Counted from the stretch's first letter, positions 8,749 through 18,513 are shown. The stretch: DNA of 64,000 nucleotides from Pseudomonas sp. ICMP 561 (GCF_002699985.1 NZ_LKBT01000069.1:46964-110963), one strand, 5' to 3'. A program made the numbers and translations. The notes: generated by a model from the letters alone, not told the origin.

Positions 8749-9176
8749 GGGTCAACTCGATAACGGGATGAATGGAAACCATCATGTGTCGGGGTGGCAC
8801 TCGATGGGTCCCGGTGAAGTAATGGATAAAAAATCGGGATATGGAAACGGTTGTAACCATAGAACGAATCGATATAAGAAAATAAGAAATCTAACTATTT
8901 TTATAATAAAAATAAATGATCCTGGCTGTCCACGTTTTGTTGCCCACGGGCCGCGATCAGCTTCTGCCGCCGCATTACAATGCGACGTCCTCCCGGCTAA
9001 AGCTGGTCATACGGAATAGCGCGGTCTCTATGGGGACGTGTTCGCGAGAGGCCATTGCTCTGAAAAAAACAGTGGCCTGCACAACGCCTCGCCAACAAGT
9101 TGGCTCCCAACGGGCGAGGTCTGTCTGGAGCAAGACAGAGTCTGCTGGTGCCCCGTGCGCGCCTGCAGAAAATACA
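8749..9176. other. Intergenic region, no gene seen
   Basis: The left part (about 8855-8930) is AT-rich and probably holds the monooxygenase promoter. The right part holds hairpin-forming sequence: GGCCATTG...CAGTGGCC (9050-9077) around an A-run, and CCTCGCC...GGGCGAGG (about 9088-9119). These lie just past the stop of the minus-strand DadA-like gene and may end its transcript. No tail of Us is convincing. Confidence 0.45.
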
Positions 9177-10424
9177 TCAACCCAATAGAAACGGCGCTGG
9201 ATCAATCGGCGAAGGCTGGTCCAGTATTTGCGCGGCGAGGAGTCTGGCGCTGCCCAGTGCCAGGGTGAAGCCCAGAGCCCCTTGCCCGACGTTCAACCAC
9301 AGGTTGCTGAAACGCCCTGCCCGATCAATGATCGGTTTGCTGTGCGGGGTGCTGGGGCGTAGACCGGCCCAGGTCCGGGCTTGATCAAGGTCTAGCTGCG
9401 GGAAGGTTTCGGCGACCTGCTGCTTGAGCAACGCAATCCGGGCCGGGTCGACTTCGGCGCGATCCACGCCCATGTCTACCATCGCCGCGATACGCAGACG
9501 CTCACCCAGCGGTGCATAGACCACTTTGCGTGAGGCATCGGTCACGCTCAGCCTCGGCGCTTCGCTGCCCGCCGCCATGGGCACGCTCAGGCTGTAGCCG
9601 CGCAAACCATACAGCGGGAGTTTTACACCCAATGGACGCAGCAACGGCACGCTGAACATCCCGGCGGCGACCACCACAGCATCGGCTTCCAGGTCCCCCT
9701 TATCGGTGCGCACCGCCACCACCCGATGCCCCTCATGCACCAGTTCGCGCACCTGGGTTCCCAGCGCCAGAGTCACGTTGGGCATCAGCTCCAGCAAACC
9801 GCGTAGCCCCGTGCAAAAGCCCGCGCAGTCAGCAGTCGCTTCGCCGGGGGTGTAGATGCCTCCGGCGAGCTCATGGCCGATACCGCGCAAGGTCGGCTCC
9901 AGCGCGACGCACGCCGCACCGTCGAGGATTTTTTGATCCGCGCCCAACGAGCGCTGCCAGTCAACCATGGGTTCAGCGCCCGCCAGGGCCTTGGCATCGC
10001 GATAGATCACCAGTTTGCCGCTGCGCAACAGGTCGAATTGCAACGCGTGCTGGCTCAACAGCTCATCCAGCGAATCGCGGCTCAAGTACGACAGGCCGAG
10101 CATGTCACCAATGGTCCGGCGCACCGCCGAGGTCGTGCAACTGGCGAGAAACTCCGTACACCAGCGCCATTGCGCGGGGTCAAGACGCGGGCGGAAGCGC
10201 AAGGGCGAGTCGTCACGCAGCAGCCATTGCGGCAACTTGCTGATCACCGAAGGATCAGCCAAGGGCGCGACATAGCTGTAGCTGAGCTGCCCGCCATTGG
10301 CGAAACTGGTTTCCTGAGCGACCTCCTGATGGCGGTCCAGCAGGGTCACCTGACCCCCTTGGTTAGCCAGATACCAGGCGCTGGTCAGCCCGACGACACC
10401 GGCACCTATCACGATTACCTGCAC
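9177..10424 (-). CDS. D-amino acid dehydrogenase-like FAD oxidoreductase (DadA family)
   Basis: This 415-residue flavoprotein oxidises D-amino acids to 2-imino acids and passes electrons to the respiratory chain at the inner membrane. The FAD-binding motif VIVIGAGVVGLTSAWYLA is at the very N-terminus. Later family motifs include ETSFANGGQLSYSY, GIYTPGEATADC and TWAGLRPSTPHSKPIID. The start is GTG at 10424 because AAAGGAGA lies 7 nt upstream; the longer form to 10472 lacks one. It is divergent from ridA (116 nt). RidA homologues destroy the imines this enzyme makes, which supports the assignment. Confidence 0.88.
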   Translation of the reverse strand: MQVIVIGAGVVGLTSAWYLANQGGQVTLLDRHQEVAQETSFANGGQLSYSYVAPLADPSVISKLPQWLLRDDSPLRFRPRLDPAQWRWCTEFLASCTTSAVRRTIGDMLGLSYLSRDSLDELLSQHALQFDLLRSGKLVIYRDAKALAGAEPMVDWQRSLGADQKILDGAACVALEPTLRGIGHELAGGIYTPGEATADCAGFCTGLRGLLELMPNVTLALGTQVRELVHEGHRVVAVRTDKGDLEADAVVVAAGMFSVPLLRPLGVKLPLYGLRGYSLSVPMAAGSEAPRLSVTDASRKVVYAPLGERLRIAAMVDMGVDRAEVDPARIALLKQQVAETFPQLDLDQARTWAGLRPSTPHSKPIIDRAGRFSNLWLNVGQGALGFTLALGSARLLAAQILDQPSPIDPAPFLLG

Positions 10425-10540
10425 GCTGTGTCTCCTTTGGTTGATTAGCACGGGGTTATGGTTGACCGTCAAATCGGTACTGGCGCTGAAGGTTGGAGTT
10501 GGCTAGTTTCCCTGACTCACTTATCCCGTCAGGAGTCGCC

Positions 10541-10894
10541 ATGAGCATCCAGAGAATTTCCGTCACCCCACGCCTTGCAGGCGCCGTTGTCCACAATGGT
10601 CTGGCCTGGTTGTCCGGCCAGGTGCCAGACGACCGCAGCCAGGATTGCGCCGGACAGACTCGCCAGGTGCTGGCCAAGATCGACGCCCTGCTCGCCCAGG
10701 CTGGCAGCGACAAATCAAAACTGCTCAGCGCGCAGATCTGGCTCAAGGACATCGACGCTGATTTCGCCGCCATGAACGAAGTCTGGAGCGAATGGCTGCC
10801 TGAAGGCGCAGCACCGGCCCGCGCCACCATCAAGGCCGACCTGGCCTCGCCGGATGTACGAGTGGAAATCATGCTGACGGCTGCCATCAGCTAA
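10541..10894 (+). CDS. RidA family protein (Rid/YER057c/UK114), probable imine deaminase
   Basis: This small cytoplasmic protein of 117 residues belongs to the Rid family that hydrolyses reactive enamines and imines. It starts MSIQRISVTPRL and carries WLSGQVPDD, GQTRQVLAKIDALL and ARATIKADLA. The Arg in the RATIKADLA segment corresponds to the conserved Arg of active Rid proteins. The ATG at 10541 has CAGGAG with 6 nt spacing; the upstream in-frame start lacks one. It is divergent from the DadA-like gene and its stop overlaps that of the converging deacylase gene by 4 nt. Its placement points to imine clean-up during D-amino acid oxidation. Confidence 0.88.
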   Translation: MSIQRISVTPRLAGAVVHNGLAWLSGQVPDDRSQDCAGQTRQVLAKIDALLAQAGSDKSKLLSAQIWLKDIDADFAAMNEVWSEWLPEGAAPARATIKADLASPDVRVEIMLTAAIS

Positions 10895-12339
10895 CCACGC
10901 GCAGCGGCAGGCTGGCGTTTCAACAAACGTCCCTGCCGCCGGGTGACCTGGCCGCCTTCATAGCTCGGCACGCCATTGACTACCACCAGATCAATGCCCG
11001 GCGCCTGACGGCACGGATCGCTGTAAGTCGCGACATCCTCGATGCGCTGCATATCCACCAGCACCAGATCAGCAAAACCGCCTTCGCGCAGTTCACCACG
11101 ATCCTGCAAGCGGAAGCGTTTCGCGGACAGCCCGGTCATCTTGCGTACCGCTTCGGCCAGATCAAACAGCTTCAGGTCCCGGCAATAATGCGCCAGCACC
11201 CGTGGAAAAGTGCCCCACAGGCGCGGATGCGGATTGGGGTCATTGGGCAAACCGTCGGAACCGATCATCGACAACGGGTGCGCGAGAATCTGGCGTACGT
11301 CGTCTTCACTCATCATGTGGTAGATCGCCCCGGCCGGACGCAAGCGCTCGGTGGCTTCCAGCTGCGACACATCCCACTGCGCGGCAATGTCTTTCAGTGT
11401 CTGTCTGGCCATCTCCGGATGCGGGTCGGACCAAGTGATGTAAATCTCCATTTTGCCGTCCACCCGCCACGCATCCAGGGTGGTGGAACTGGCTGCATAG
11501 GGATAGCAATCACAGTTGCAGGGTTGTCCGGCGGCGGCTTGTTCCAGAGCGGCCAGGGCCAGCGGTGCGCGGCCCCAGTTACCGGCACCGGCGCATTTCA
11601 GGTGCGAGATCACCAGATCGGCACCGGCCTTGCGTGCGGTACTGAACGACTCCTCCAGAGAGTCCAGCAAACCTGCGTGCTCGTCGCGCATGTGGGTGGT
11701 GTACAACGCACCTTCGGCACCGACAATATCCACCAGCGCCTGCACCTCACTGGCCGGCGCCTGCTTCGCGTTGGTGTAAGCCAGCCCTGAGCTGAGGCCG
11801 ATGGCCCCGGCGTCGAGCGCGCCCTGCAAGGCGCTGCGCATGTGTTGCAGCTCATCCCGATTGGCCGGGCGATCAAAGCCGGGCATGACATTGCTGCGCA
11901 GCGCGGTGTGGCCGACTAGTGCCGCGACGTTGACGGCGGGCCGGGCCTGTTCGACCGCAGCCACATAGGCCTGGAACGTTGGATAAACAAAAGCCTCACG
12001 ACCGCCCAGCAGGTTCATCGGGTCTGGCGGCACACCGGGCAGCGTGACCGGCGAGGCGCTGATACCGCAATTACCAACAATGACGGTGGTCACGCCCTGA
12101 GATATTTTGGCGAGCATGTCCGGCGTGCGAATCACATTGGTGTCGTCATGAGTGTGAACATCGATAAAGCCCGGCATCAGGCAACGTCCATTGCCGTCAA
12201 TGACACGCTCTGCCGAGTGCCCGGCAAGATCGCCAATAGCGATGATGCGATCAGCGCAGGTTGCCACATCGGCCACGTAAGGCTCGGCACCGGTGCCATC
12301 GACGACCGTGACCTGCCGAAACAACAAATCAAAGGTCAT
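10891..12339 (-). CDS. N-acyl-D-amino-acid deacylase (D-aminoacylase)
   Basis: This 482-residue amidohydrolase-superfamily enzyme removes acyl groups from N-acyl-D-amino acids. The first metal motif is DVHTHDD (residues ~65-71). The conserved Cys of D-aminoacylases is in VIVGNCGIS. A further metal-binding His lies in VISHLKCAGAGN, and SDGLPNDPNPHPRLWGTFPR near residue 360 is the family hallmark. ATG at 12339 has AGAGGG 7 nt upstream and overlaps the ATPase stop by 4 nt, so it is the last gene of the dipeptide ABC operon. It probably frees D-amino acids from imported substrates. Confidence 0.92.
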   Translation of the reverse strand: MTFDLLFRQVTVVDGTGAEPYVADVATCADRIIAIGDLAGHSAERVIDGNGRCLMPGFIDVHTHDDTNVIRTPDMLAKISQGVTTVIVGNCGISASPVTLPGVPPDPMNLLGGREAFVYPTFQAYVAAVEQARPAVNVAALVGHTALRSNVMPGFDRPANRDELQHMRSALQGALDAGAIGLSSGLAYTNAKQAPASEVQALVDIVGAEGALYTTHMRDEHAGLLDSLEESFSTARKAGADLVISHLKCAGAGNWGRAPLALAALEQAAAGQPCNCDCYPYAASSTTLDAWRVDGKMEIYITWSDPHPEMARQTLKDIAAQWDVSQLEATERLRPAGAIYHMMSEDDVRQILAHPLSMIGSDGLPNDPNPHPRLWGTFPRVLAHYCRDLKLFDLAEAVRKMTGLSAKRFRLQDRGELREGGFADLVLVDMQRIEDVATYSDPCRQAPGIDLVVVNGVPSYEGGQVTRRQGRLLKRQPAAARG

Positions 12340-13970
12340 ACGCACGCCCTCTGACCAGTCACAAAATCCCAGCCCTTGCCCGGCACGGCATCCATCAACT
12401 GGCGGGTGTAGCTGTGTTGCGGATTACCCAGCACCTGCCCGGCAGGACCGTATTCGACGAGCTGACCGTGCTGCATCACCAGTACGTCGTCACACAACTG
12501 CGCAGCGACCCGCAGGTCGTGGGTGATAAACAAAATGGCGACGCCCAGACGTTGCTGGATATCGTCGAGCAGTTTCAGGACCTGAGCCTGCACGGAAACG
12601 TCCAGCGCTGACACCGCCTCATCGGCGACGATCACATCCGGCTCCATGGCCAGGGCGCGGGCGATGGCGATGCGTTGGCGTTGACCACCGGAAAACTGAT
12701 GAGGGAAACGCTCAATGGCATCCGCCGGCAGCCCCACCAGCTCCAGCAACTGCTGACCGCGCTGCCAGGCCTCGGCGAAACTCATGCCGTAGTTCATCGG
12801 ACCTTCGATCAGGCTTTTACCGATGGTCATGCGCGGGTTCAACGAGCGGTTCGGGTCCTGAAAAATCATCTGGATACGTTTGCGATGAGGCTTGAGCCCG
12901 GCCGAAGACAGCTCGGAAATGTCCTTGCCGGTGACTCGCACCGCACCATGCGTTGGCGTCAGCAAGCGCATTACGCAGCGCGCCACCGTGGACTTTCCGG
13001 AACCACTTTCACCCACAATCCCCAGCGTACGTCCGCGCTTGAGCAAGAACGACACTTCATGCACCGCCCGCGTGCCCGGACGCTGCTTGCCAAACCAGCT
13101 GAGCACACCGCCCGCCGCCGGGTAGACCTTGCCCAGTTCACTGACATCCAGCACCACCTGCGGGCTGGACTCCCGCCGCGACGGACGGGGCTTCAGGGCT
13201 GGCACGGCCGCCAACAACGCCTGAGTGTAGGGCTCACGAGGCCGGGACAGCACGTCGTCGACAGTGCCGGATTCGACGATTTCACCATGGCGCATTACGC
13301 AAACCCGGTCGGCGATGTCCACCACCACGCCCATGTCGTGGGTAATGAACAGCACGGCGGTGCCATGCTTTTGCTGCAGCTCGCGGATCAGTTTGAGAAT
13401 CTGCTGCTGGGTGGTGACGTCCAGTGCTGTCGTCGGTTCATCGGCAATCAACAGACGCGGCTCCAGAACCAGCGCCATGGCAATCATGATCCGCTGGCGC
13501 TGACCACCGCTCAGTTGATGCGGATAGGCATCGTGGATGCGCTCGATGTCCGGCAGATGCACCTGAGACAAGGCATCCATGACTTTCGCCCGGCGCTGGG
13601 TCGCAGTCAGGCGGGTGTGAGTTTGCAAGACTTCGTCAATTTGCCGCCCGACACTGAGGACGGGATTCAGGGCGGTCATCGGTTCCTGAAAAATCATCGC
13701 CATGCTATTGCCGCGCAACGCCTTGAGGCGGCCATTGCTGACCGCCAGAACGTCTTCACCTTCGAGCAGGATGCGTCCGCTTTCAGCCAGAAGCGCGCCT
13801 TTGGGCAGCAGTCCCAGGGTAGCCAGAGAGGTCACTGATTTTCCCGAGCCACTCTCGCCCACCAGGCACAAGGTTTCCCCTGCGGCGATCTCGAACGAAA
13901 TGTTGTGCAGGATCGGCTTGCCTTCGGCTGTGCTCACGCAGAGCTGTTCAACGCGCAGAACTTCACTCAT
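12336..13970 (-). CDS. Dipeptide/oligopeptide ABC transporter, fused double ATP-binding protein
   Basis: This 544-residue protein contains two complete ATPase domains in tandem, as in the fused DppD-DppF type (YejF/DdpDF-like). The first has Walker A GESGSGKSV (about residue 40) and LSGGQRQR. The second has GESGSGKST (about residue 320) and FSGGQRQR. The start is ATG at 13970, which overlaps the permease stop by 4 nt and has AGAGGGG upstream. The longer form would run deep into the permease gene. It supplies both ATPase subunits for the permeases encoded at 13967-15794. Confidence 0.93.
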   Translation of the reverse strand: MSEVLRVEQLCVSTAEGKPILHNISFEIAAGETLCLVGESGSGKSVTSLATLGLLPKGALLAESGRILLEGEDVLAVSNGRLKALRGNSMAMIFQEPMTALNPVLSVGRQIDEVLQTHTRLTATQRRAKVMDALSQVHLPDIERIHDAYPHQLSGGQRQRIMIAMALVLEPRLLIADEPTTALDVTTQQQILKLIRELQQKHGTAVLFITHDMGVVVDIADRVCVMRHGEIVESGTVDDVLSRPREPYTQALLAAVPALKPRPSRRESSPQVVLDVSELGKVYPAAGGVLSWFGKQRPGTRAVHEVSFLLKRGRTLGIVGESGSGKSTVARCVMRLLTPTHGAVRVTGKDISELSSAGLKPHRKRIQMIFQDPNRSLNPRMTIGKSLIEGPMNYGMSFAEAWQRGQQLLELVGLPADAIERFPHQFSGGQRQRIAIARALAMEPDVIVADEAVSALDVSVQAQVLKLLDDIQQRLGVAILFITHDLRVAAQLCDDVLVMQHGQLVEYGPAGQVLGNPQHSYTRQLMDAVPGKGWDFVTGQRACV

Positions 13971-14842
13971 GCCGCGCCCCTCTTTTTCATCCGTGGGTCC
14001 AGGGCATCGCGCACCGAGTCCCCCAACAGGTTGATCGACAGAATGCACAGTGACAGCGCCAGGCCAGCCCACAACACCAGTGATGGCTTGAGCTGGAAGT
14101 ACACCCGTCCCTCGGAAATGATGTTGCCCCAACTCGGAATTTCAGTACCGATGCCTGCGCCGAGGAACGACAGGATCGCTTCGGTCAAAATCGCCGAGGC
14201 GCAGATATAGGTGCCTTGTACGATCAGCGGCGCGACAGTCGTGGGCATCAAGTGACGCAGTAAAATCCTGAAGGTCGACGTGCCCATCAACACGGCGGCT
14301 TCGACATAAGGTTCTTCCCGTGCCGACAGCACCCGGGAACGCACCAGACGTACGACCTGGGGAATTTCCGGAATCATGATGGCGATCATCACGGTCCAGA
14401 TCCCGGCGCTGCTCAGGGACACGATGGCAATCGCCAGCAGCACGCCGGGGATCGCCATCAGGCCATCCATGACGCGCATCAACACCGCGTCCAGGCCACG
14501 GAAATAACCCGCCAGCAAACCCAACGGCAACCCGATCAGAATGCTCAGGACGGTCACGCCGATACCGACCATCAGCGAAACCTGTGCGCCGTAGACAATC
14601 CGCGAAAACAAATCGCGACCGTAAGCGTCGGTGCCCAGCCAGAAATCGGCGCTGGGCGGTTTGAGTCGGTTGGCCGGTGACAAGGCTACCGGGTCGTGGT
14701 TGGCCACCCACGGCGCAAAAATCGCCATGGCAATGATCAACACCAGAACCACCAGTGATATCGCCGAAACCAGCGGCACCCGTGGCAGGCCGATCAGGCG
14801 TCGCCGGGGTCCGGGCAGGGTCAGAGAAGCGGATTTGCTCAC
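13967..14842 (-). CDS. Dipeptide-type ABC transporter permease (DppC family)
   Basis: This 291-residue inner-membrane permease has a first hydrophobic segment at ~25-47 and five more from ~90 onward. The periplasmic loop contains LGTDAYGRDLFSRIVYGA, the hallmark of DppC/OppC subunits. The coupling loop is around LMGTSTFRILLRHLMP. It starts 10 nt after the DppB-type gene and overlaps the ATPase start. It forms the heterodimeric pore with the DppB-like partner. Confidence 0.93.
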   Translation of the reverse strand: MSKSASLTLPGPRRRLIGLPRVPLVSAISLVVLVLIIAMAIFAPWVANHDPVALSPANRLKPPSADFWLGTDAYGRDLFSRIVYGAQVSLMVGIGVTVLSILIGLPLGLLAGYFRGLDAVLMRVMDGLMAIPGVLLAIAIVSLSSAGIWTVMIAIMIPEIPQVVRLVRSRVLSAREEPYVEAAVLMGTSTFRILLRHLMPTTVAPLIVQGTYICASAILTEAILSFLGAGIGTEIPSWGNIISEGRVYFQLKPSLVLWAGLALSLCILSINLLGDSVRDALDPRMKKRGAA

Positions 14843-14852
14843 AGTCAGGCCC

Positions 14853-15794
14853 TCAGTAACGGATGCGTGGATCGCTGATCGCGTACGACAGATCGATCAG
14901 CAGATTGATGACGACATACACACCGCTGGTCAGCAGGATCATGCCCTGGATCACCGGGTAGTCACGGGCCAGCACTGCATCGACGATCAAGCGCCCCAGT
15001 CCCGGTATGTTGAAGACACTTTCGGTCACTACGACGCCGGAGATCATCATGGCGAAGCCGGTGCCGATCACGGTGAGAATCGGGATCATGGCGTTACGCA
15101 ACGCATGGCGAAACAGCACATGCACTTCGGACAGCCCCTTGGCCCGGGCGGTGCGGATGTAGTCTTCGCCAAGGACTTCGAGCATGCTCGCCCGGGTCAT
15201 GCGCGCCACCAGTGCGATGTACACCGACGACAAGGTCAACGCAGGCAGAACGATGCGCTGGGCGAACGGCCCAATGCCGTCACTGATACTGCGAAATCCC
15301 TGGACTGGCAGCCATTTCAGTTCGATGGCGAATACCGTAATCAGCACGTAACCAATCACGAATACCGGCACTGAAAAACCGAGCACGGAGGTGGACATGA
15401 CCAGATTGTCGATCCAGCTACCGTGTTTCCAGGCTGCCAGTACGCCCAGCGGCACGGAAATCAGGATGGTGAACATGATCGATACCAGCGCGAGGCTGAG
15501 GGTCGGCTCTACCCGTTGACCTATCATATCCAGCACCGGGGTATGGGCCATTAGCGAAGTACTGAAGTCGCCCTGCAGCAGTTGCGCTATCCAGACGAAA
15601 AATTGCCGGTACAGCGGCTGGTTCAGACCCAGGCTTTCGCGAATGGCCGCCAACTGCTCCGGGGTTGCCATGTCACCGGCAATGATCGCCGCCGGATCCC
15701 CCGGCGACAGCCGCAGCAACAGGAAGACGAACAGCGCCACCACCAACATGACCGGGATCGCCGCCAGAATGCGGCGAAAGAAGTAACTGAGCAT
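14853..15794 (-). CDS. Dipeptide-type ABC transporter permease (DppB family)
   Basis: This 313-residue permease starts MLSYFFRRILAAIPVMLVV, a typical DppB/OppB N-terminus with one membrane helix, followed by RLSPGDPAAIIAGD. The coupling loop is DYIRTARAKGLSEVHVLFRH. The start is ATG at 15794; the 9-residue longer form is less typical of the family. It is the partner of the DppC-like subunit. It is separated from the upstream binding-protein gene by 112 nt with a strong hairpin, which fits stepwise lowering of expression after the binding protein. Confidence 0.92.
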   Translation of the reverse strand: MLSYFFRRILAAIPVMLVVALFVFLLLRLSPGDPAAIIAGDMATPEQLAAIRESLGLNQPLYRQFFVWIAQLLQGDFSTSLMAHTPVLDMIGQRVEPTLSLALVSIMFTILISVPLGVLAAWKHGSWIDNLVMSTSVLGFSVPVFVIGYVLITVFAIELKWLPVQGFRSISDGIGPFAQRIVLPALTLSSVYIALVARMTRASMLEVLGEDYIRTARAKGLSEVHVLFRHALRNAMIPILTVIGTGFAMMISGVVVTESVFNIPGLGRLIVDAVLARDYPVIQGMILLTSGVYVVINLLIDLSYAISDPRIRY

Positions 15795-15831
15795 GGGCTT
15801 GATCCGTTGTCTGGTACACAAACATGAAATT

Positions 15832-15859
15832 CGCAGGACCGGCTTTAGCCGGTCCTGCG
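15832..15859. repeat. Perfect 13-bp hairpin between binding-protein and permease genes
   Basis: CGCAGGACCGGCT and its exact complement AGCCGGTCCTGCG flank a 2-nt spacer. No U tract follows on the minus strand. A half REP-like sequence (TGCGGGAGCGAGGCTTGCCC) lies beside it at about 15874-15893. It could act as a 3'-end stabiliser of the binding-protein mRNA or as a partial terminator within the operon. Confidence 0.7.
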
Positions 15860-15906
15860 GGACTGCGCAGGTCCTGCGGGAGCGAGGCTTGCCCCGAGTT
15901 CAGCCT

Positions 15907-17493
15907 TCAATCCTTCTTCACATTCCAGAACACCGTCGATGGCCCTGGCAGCAGGCCGTTGACACGTGCACTCCAGGCCGACACGTCGTGGTACTGGCCA
16001 AGCGGGATGTAGCTCACCTGATCCATCGCACGCTTCTGGATTTGCACAGCAATTTCTTTCTGCTTGACCGGTTCAGTCGCCGTCGCGAACGCCACGCGCA
16101 ACTCGTCCATCTGAGGATCGGTCGGCCAGCCGAACCAGGCGCGTTTGCCGCCCCCGTCAAGCATCGGGTTGACCACCGGGTTCCAGATGGTCTGCACGTT
16201 CCAATAGGTGAAGAACAGGTTCCAGCCGCCCTGAGCGGGCGGGTTCTGATTGGCGCGGCGTGACACCAGGGTCTGCCAGTCCATCGGTTGCAGGTCGACC
16301 TTGAAGCCGACGTTACGCAAAGCCTGGGCCGCGACCACCGGTTGCGGCGCCTGGCTAGGTACGTCGGTGGGCTGCATGATCACTACAGGCGTGCCGTCAT
16401 ACCCGGCTTTCTTGAGCAAGGCCTTGGCCTCTTCAGGATTGCCACCCTTGAGCAGCGACCCACCGCCTGCCTCGGTTTCTAGCTCTGTGCCACAGGCGAA
16501 GACTGAAGCGCACTGACGGAAATACTTCGGATTGCCCACCAGCGCATCAAGCACGTCTTTCTGGTTCAACGCCAGCATGGCGGCGCGGCGGATGTCCGGG
16601 TTGTCGAATGGAGGGTAAAGGAAGTTCATGCGCCCGCCGGTCATCGACCCCAGATCGCTGAGTACGCCGGTCTTGAGGTTGTCGTCCGCTTCGACCATGG
16701 GCAGCAGGTCGATGGGCAATTGCTCGATGAAGTCGATATCGCCAGAAGACAGTGCGTTGATCGCGGTCATGCGATCGGGCATGTTGATCCACTCGACCCG
16801 GTCCACATTGACGACCTTGCCACCGGCCGTACCGCTTGGGGCTTCTTTGCGCGGCACGTACTCTTTGAATTTTTCGTAAACCACGCGATTGCCGGGATCG
16901 AACTCGCTGGCGACAAACCGGTACGGCCCGGAGCCGGTGTAGTCGGTGATCATCTTGCCTTCCGGGGTGTTGGCAACCCGCTCAGGCATCATGAAGGCTG
17001 CCACCGAGGACGGTTTGGCAATCAGCGGCAGCACGTAGCCGAAGGGTTTGGCCAGCGTCAGGACGATGGTGTGCTCGTCGCTGGCCACCAGACTGGCGGT
17101 GTACTGCATCATCAACTTGCCGCCCACGTCGTAATGCGCCCAACGTTTCAGGGAGGCCACGCAATCCGCCGCGGTCACTGGCTTGCCATCGTGCCAGAGC
17201 AGACCGTCGCGCAGTTTGAAGGTATAGGTCAGGCCGTCAGGCGACAGGGTCCAGTCGGCCATTTGCGGCTTGGGCACGAAATGCTCGTCCATGGAGATCA
17301 GCGTGTCGTAGATCATGTAGCCATGGTTGCGGGTGATCTGTGCCGTGGTGGCGATGGGGTCAAGCACACGCAGCGAAGACGACATCACGGCGTGCAGGGT
17401 TTTCTCGGCCGACAGGGCAAAGGGAACATGCAGAGCGGCCATAAGCCCAACCGGCAACAACAGACGGGAGACCAGGGATCGGGATAATTTCAT
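15907..17493 (-). CDS. Periplasmic substrate-binding protein of dipeptide-type ABC transporter (family 5)
   Basis: This 528-residue protein begins with a signal peptide (KLSRS then a hydrophobic core, cleavage after about ALSA, residue ~29). It contains YDTLISMDE, YTFKLRDGLLWHDGKPVTAADCVASLKRW-type segments and TGSGPYRF, all diagnostic of family 5 peptide/nickel binding proteins. The start is ATG at 17493, because AAGGAA lies 8 nt upstream; the Met three codons earlier is too close to that site. It heads the ABC operon. D-amino-acid peptides, N-acyl or N-carbamoyl D-amino acids are inferred ligands, from the flanking enzymes only. Confidence 0.92.
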   Translation of the reverse strand: MKLSRSLVSRLLLPVGLMAALHVPFALSAEKTLHAVMSSSLRVLDPIATTAQITRNHGYMIYDTLISMDEHFVPKPQMADWTLSPDGLTYTFKLRDGLLWHDGKPVTAADCVASLKRWAHYDVGGKLMMQYTASLVASDEHTIVLTLAKPFGYVLPLIAKPSSVAAFMMPERVANTPEGKMITDYTGSGPYRFVASEFDPGNRVVYEKFKEYVPRKEAPSGTAGGKVVNVDRVEWINMPDRMTAINALSSGDIDFIEQLPIDLLPMVEADDNLKTGVLSDLGSMTGGRMNFLYPPFDNPDIRRAAMLALNQKDVLDALVGNPKYFRQCASVFACGTELETEAGGGSLLKGGNPEEAKALLKKAGYDGTPVVIMQPTDVPSQAPQPVVAAQALRNVGFKVDLQPMDWQTLVSRRANQNPPAQGGWNLFFTYWNVQTIWNPVVNPMLDGGGKRAWFGWPTDPQMDELRVAFATATEPVKQKEIAVQIQKRAMDQVSYIPLGQYHDVSAWSARVNGLLPGPSTVFWNVKKD

Positions 17494-17658
17494 GCGCAAC
17501 ATTCCTTACAGAGAGCGAAGGTCGTGGGCGGCAGAATTCCTGTGTGAGCAATGGAGTAGAGCCGGGCGCCTCTGCGGGTGCCCTGGCGAGTTATCTGGTC
17601 ATGAAAATCGTGAGTAAGCGGGCGCGGAGCCTGGTCTGGGCTGTATCCACAAGAGGCA

Positions 17659-18513
17659 CTACATCAGCACCTCTAACGCGTGGTCTATGTAGAGCTGGCG
17701 AAAGCGCCGGGTGAGCTTGCCCGGCGTGCCGTCGCCGATGGCCTGACCATCAATGGTGACCACGGGATAGACGAACGAGGTAGATGAGGTAATGAAGGCC
17801 TCGGCGGCCTGTTTGGCATCGTCCAGAGAGTAAGCGCGCTCTTCGAGACGCAAGCCGGTTTCCCTGAGCAATGCAATCATGGCTGCGCGGGTGATACCGG
17901 GCAGCAAGGCGCTGGACAATTCGCGAGTCACCACCACGCCTTCCTTCGTGATGATGAACACGTTGTTGGAGGTGCCTTCGGTGATCATGCCGTCCTTCAC
18001 CAGCCAGGCATCATCAGCGCCCATGCCCTTTGCCTGCTCCTTGGCCATGCAGGCATACAACAACTGCGTGGTCTTGATATCGCTGCGACCCCAGCGCAAG
18101 TCCGGCAGACAGACGATGTTCATGCCACGAGCCGCCAGCGGACTGTCAACGACCACCTTGGCCTGGGTATACAACACCACGGTCAACGGATGGCCCTCGG
18201 CCGGGTACAGGAAATTGCGATCCTGTGCGCCACGGGTGACCTGCATGTAGACAAGGCCCTCGTCCAGCTGGTTGTGCTCGATCAGTTGCCGGTGTATCGC
18301 CAGCAACTCATCGCTGCTCAGGTCCAGACGCAGGTTCAGTTCGCCCAGAGAGCGGCGCAAGCGTGCGTGATGCAGATCGAAATCCACCAGCTTGCCGCGC
18401 AATACTGCGGTCACCTCATAAATACCATCGGCAAACATGAAGCCCCGGTCAAAGATCGAGATGCTGGCCTGGTTTTCGGGAACAAACTGACCGTTGAGGT
18501 ACACCGTACGCAT
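17659..18513 (-). CDS. dat: D-amino acid aminotransferase
   Basis: This 284-residue PLP-dependent fold-type IV transaminase moves the amino group between a D-amino acid and a 2-keto acid. The start (TVYLNGQFVPENQASISIFDRGFMFADG) and length match bacterial Dat. The PLP lysine lies in SDIKTTQLLYA (about residue 144). EGTSNNVFI supplies the phosphate-cup residues. Branched-chain aminotransferase and aminodeoxychorismate lyase share the fold, but the neighbours (D-carbamoylase, D-aminoacylase, DadA-like) strongly favour D-amino acids. AGAGGA lies before the ATG. Confidence 0.9.
   Translation of the reverse strand: MRTVYLNGQFVPENQASISIFDRGFMFADGIYEVTAVLRGKLVDFDLHHARLRRSLGELNLRLDLSSDELLAIHRQLIEHNQLDEGLVYMQVTRGAQDRNFLYPAEGHPLTVVLYTQAKVVVDSPLAARGMNIVCLPDLRWGRSDIKTTQLLYACMAKEQAKGMGADDAWLVKDGMITEGTSNNVFIITKEGVVVTRELSSALLPGITRAAMIALLRETGLRLEERAYSLDDAKQAAEAFITSSTSFVYPVVTIDGQAIGDGTPGKLTRRFRQLYIDHALEVLM

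Noticed and set aside
12675..13838. 387-codon ORF antisense to the double ATPase
   Set aside because: It is a GC-rich shadow frame. The minus-strand protein has both Walker and signature motifs.
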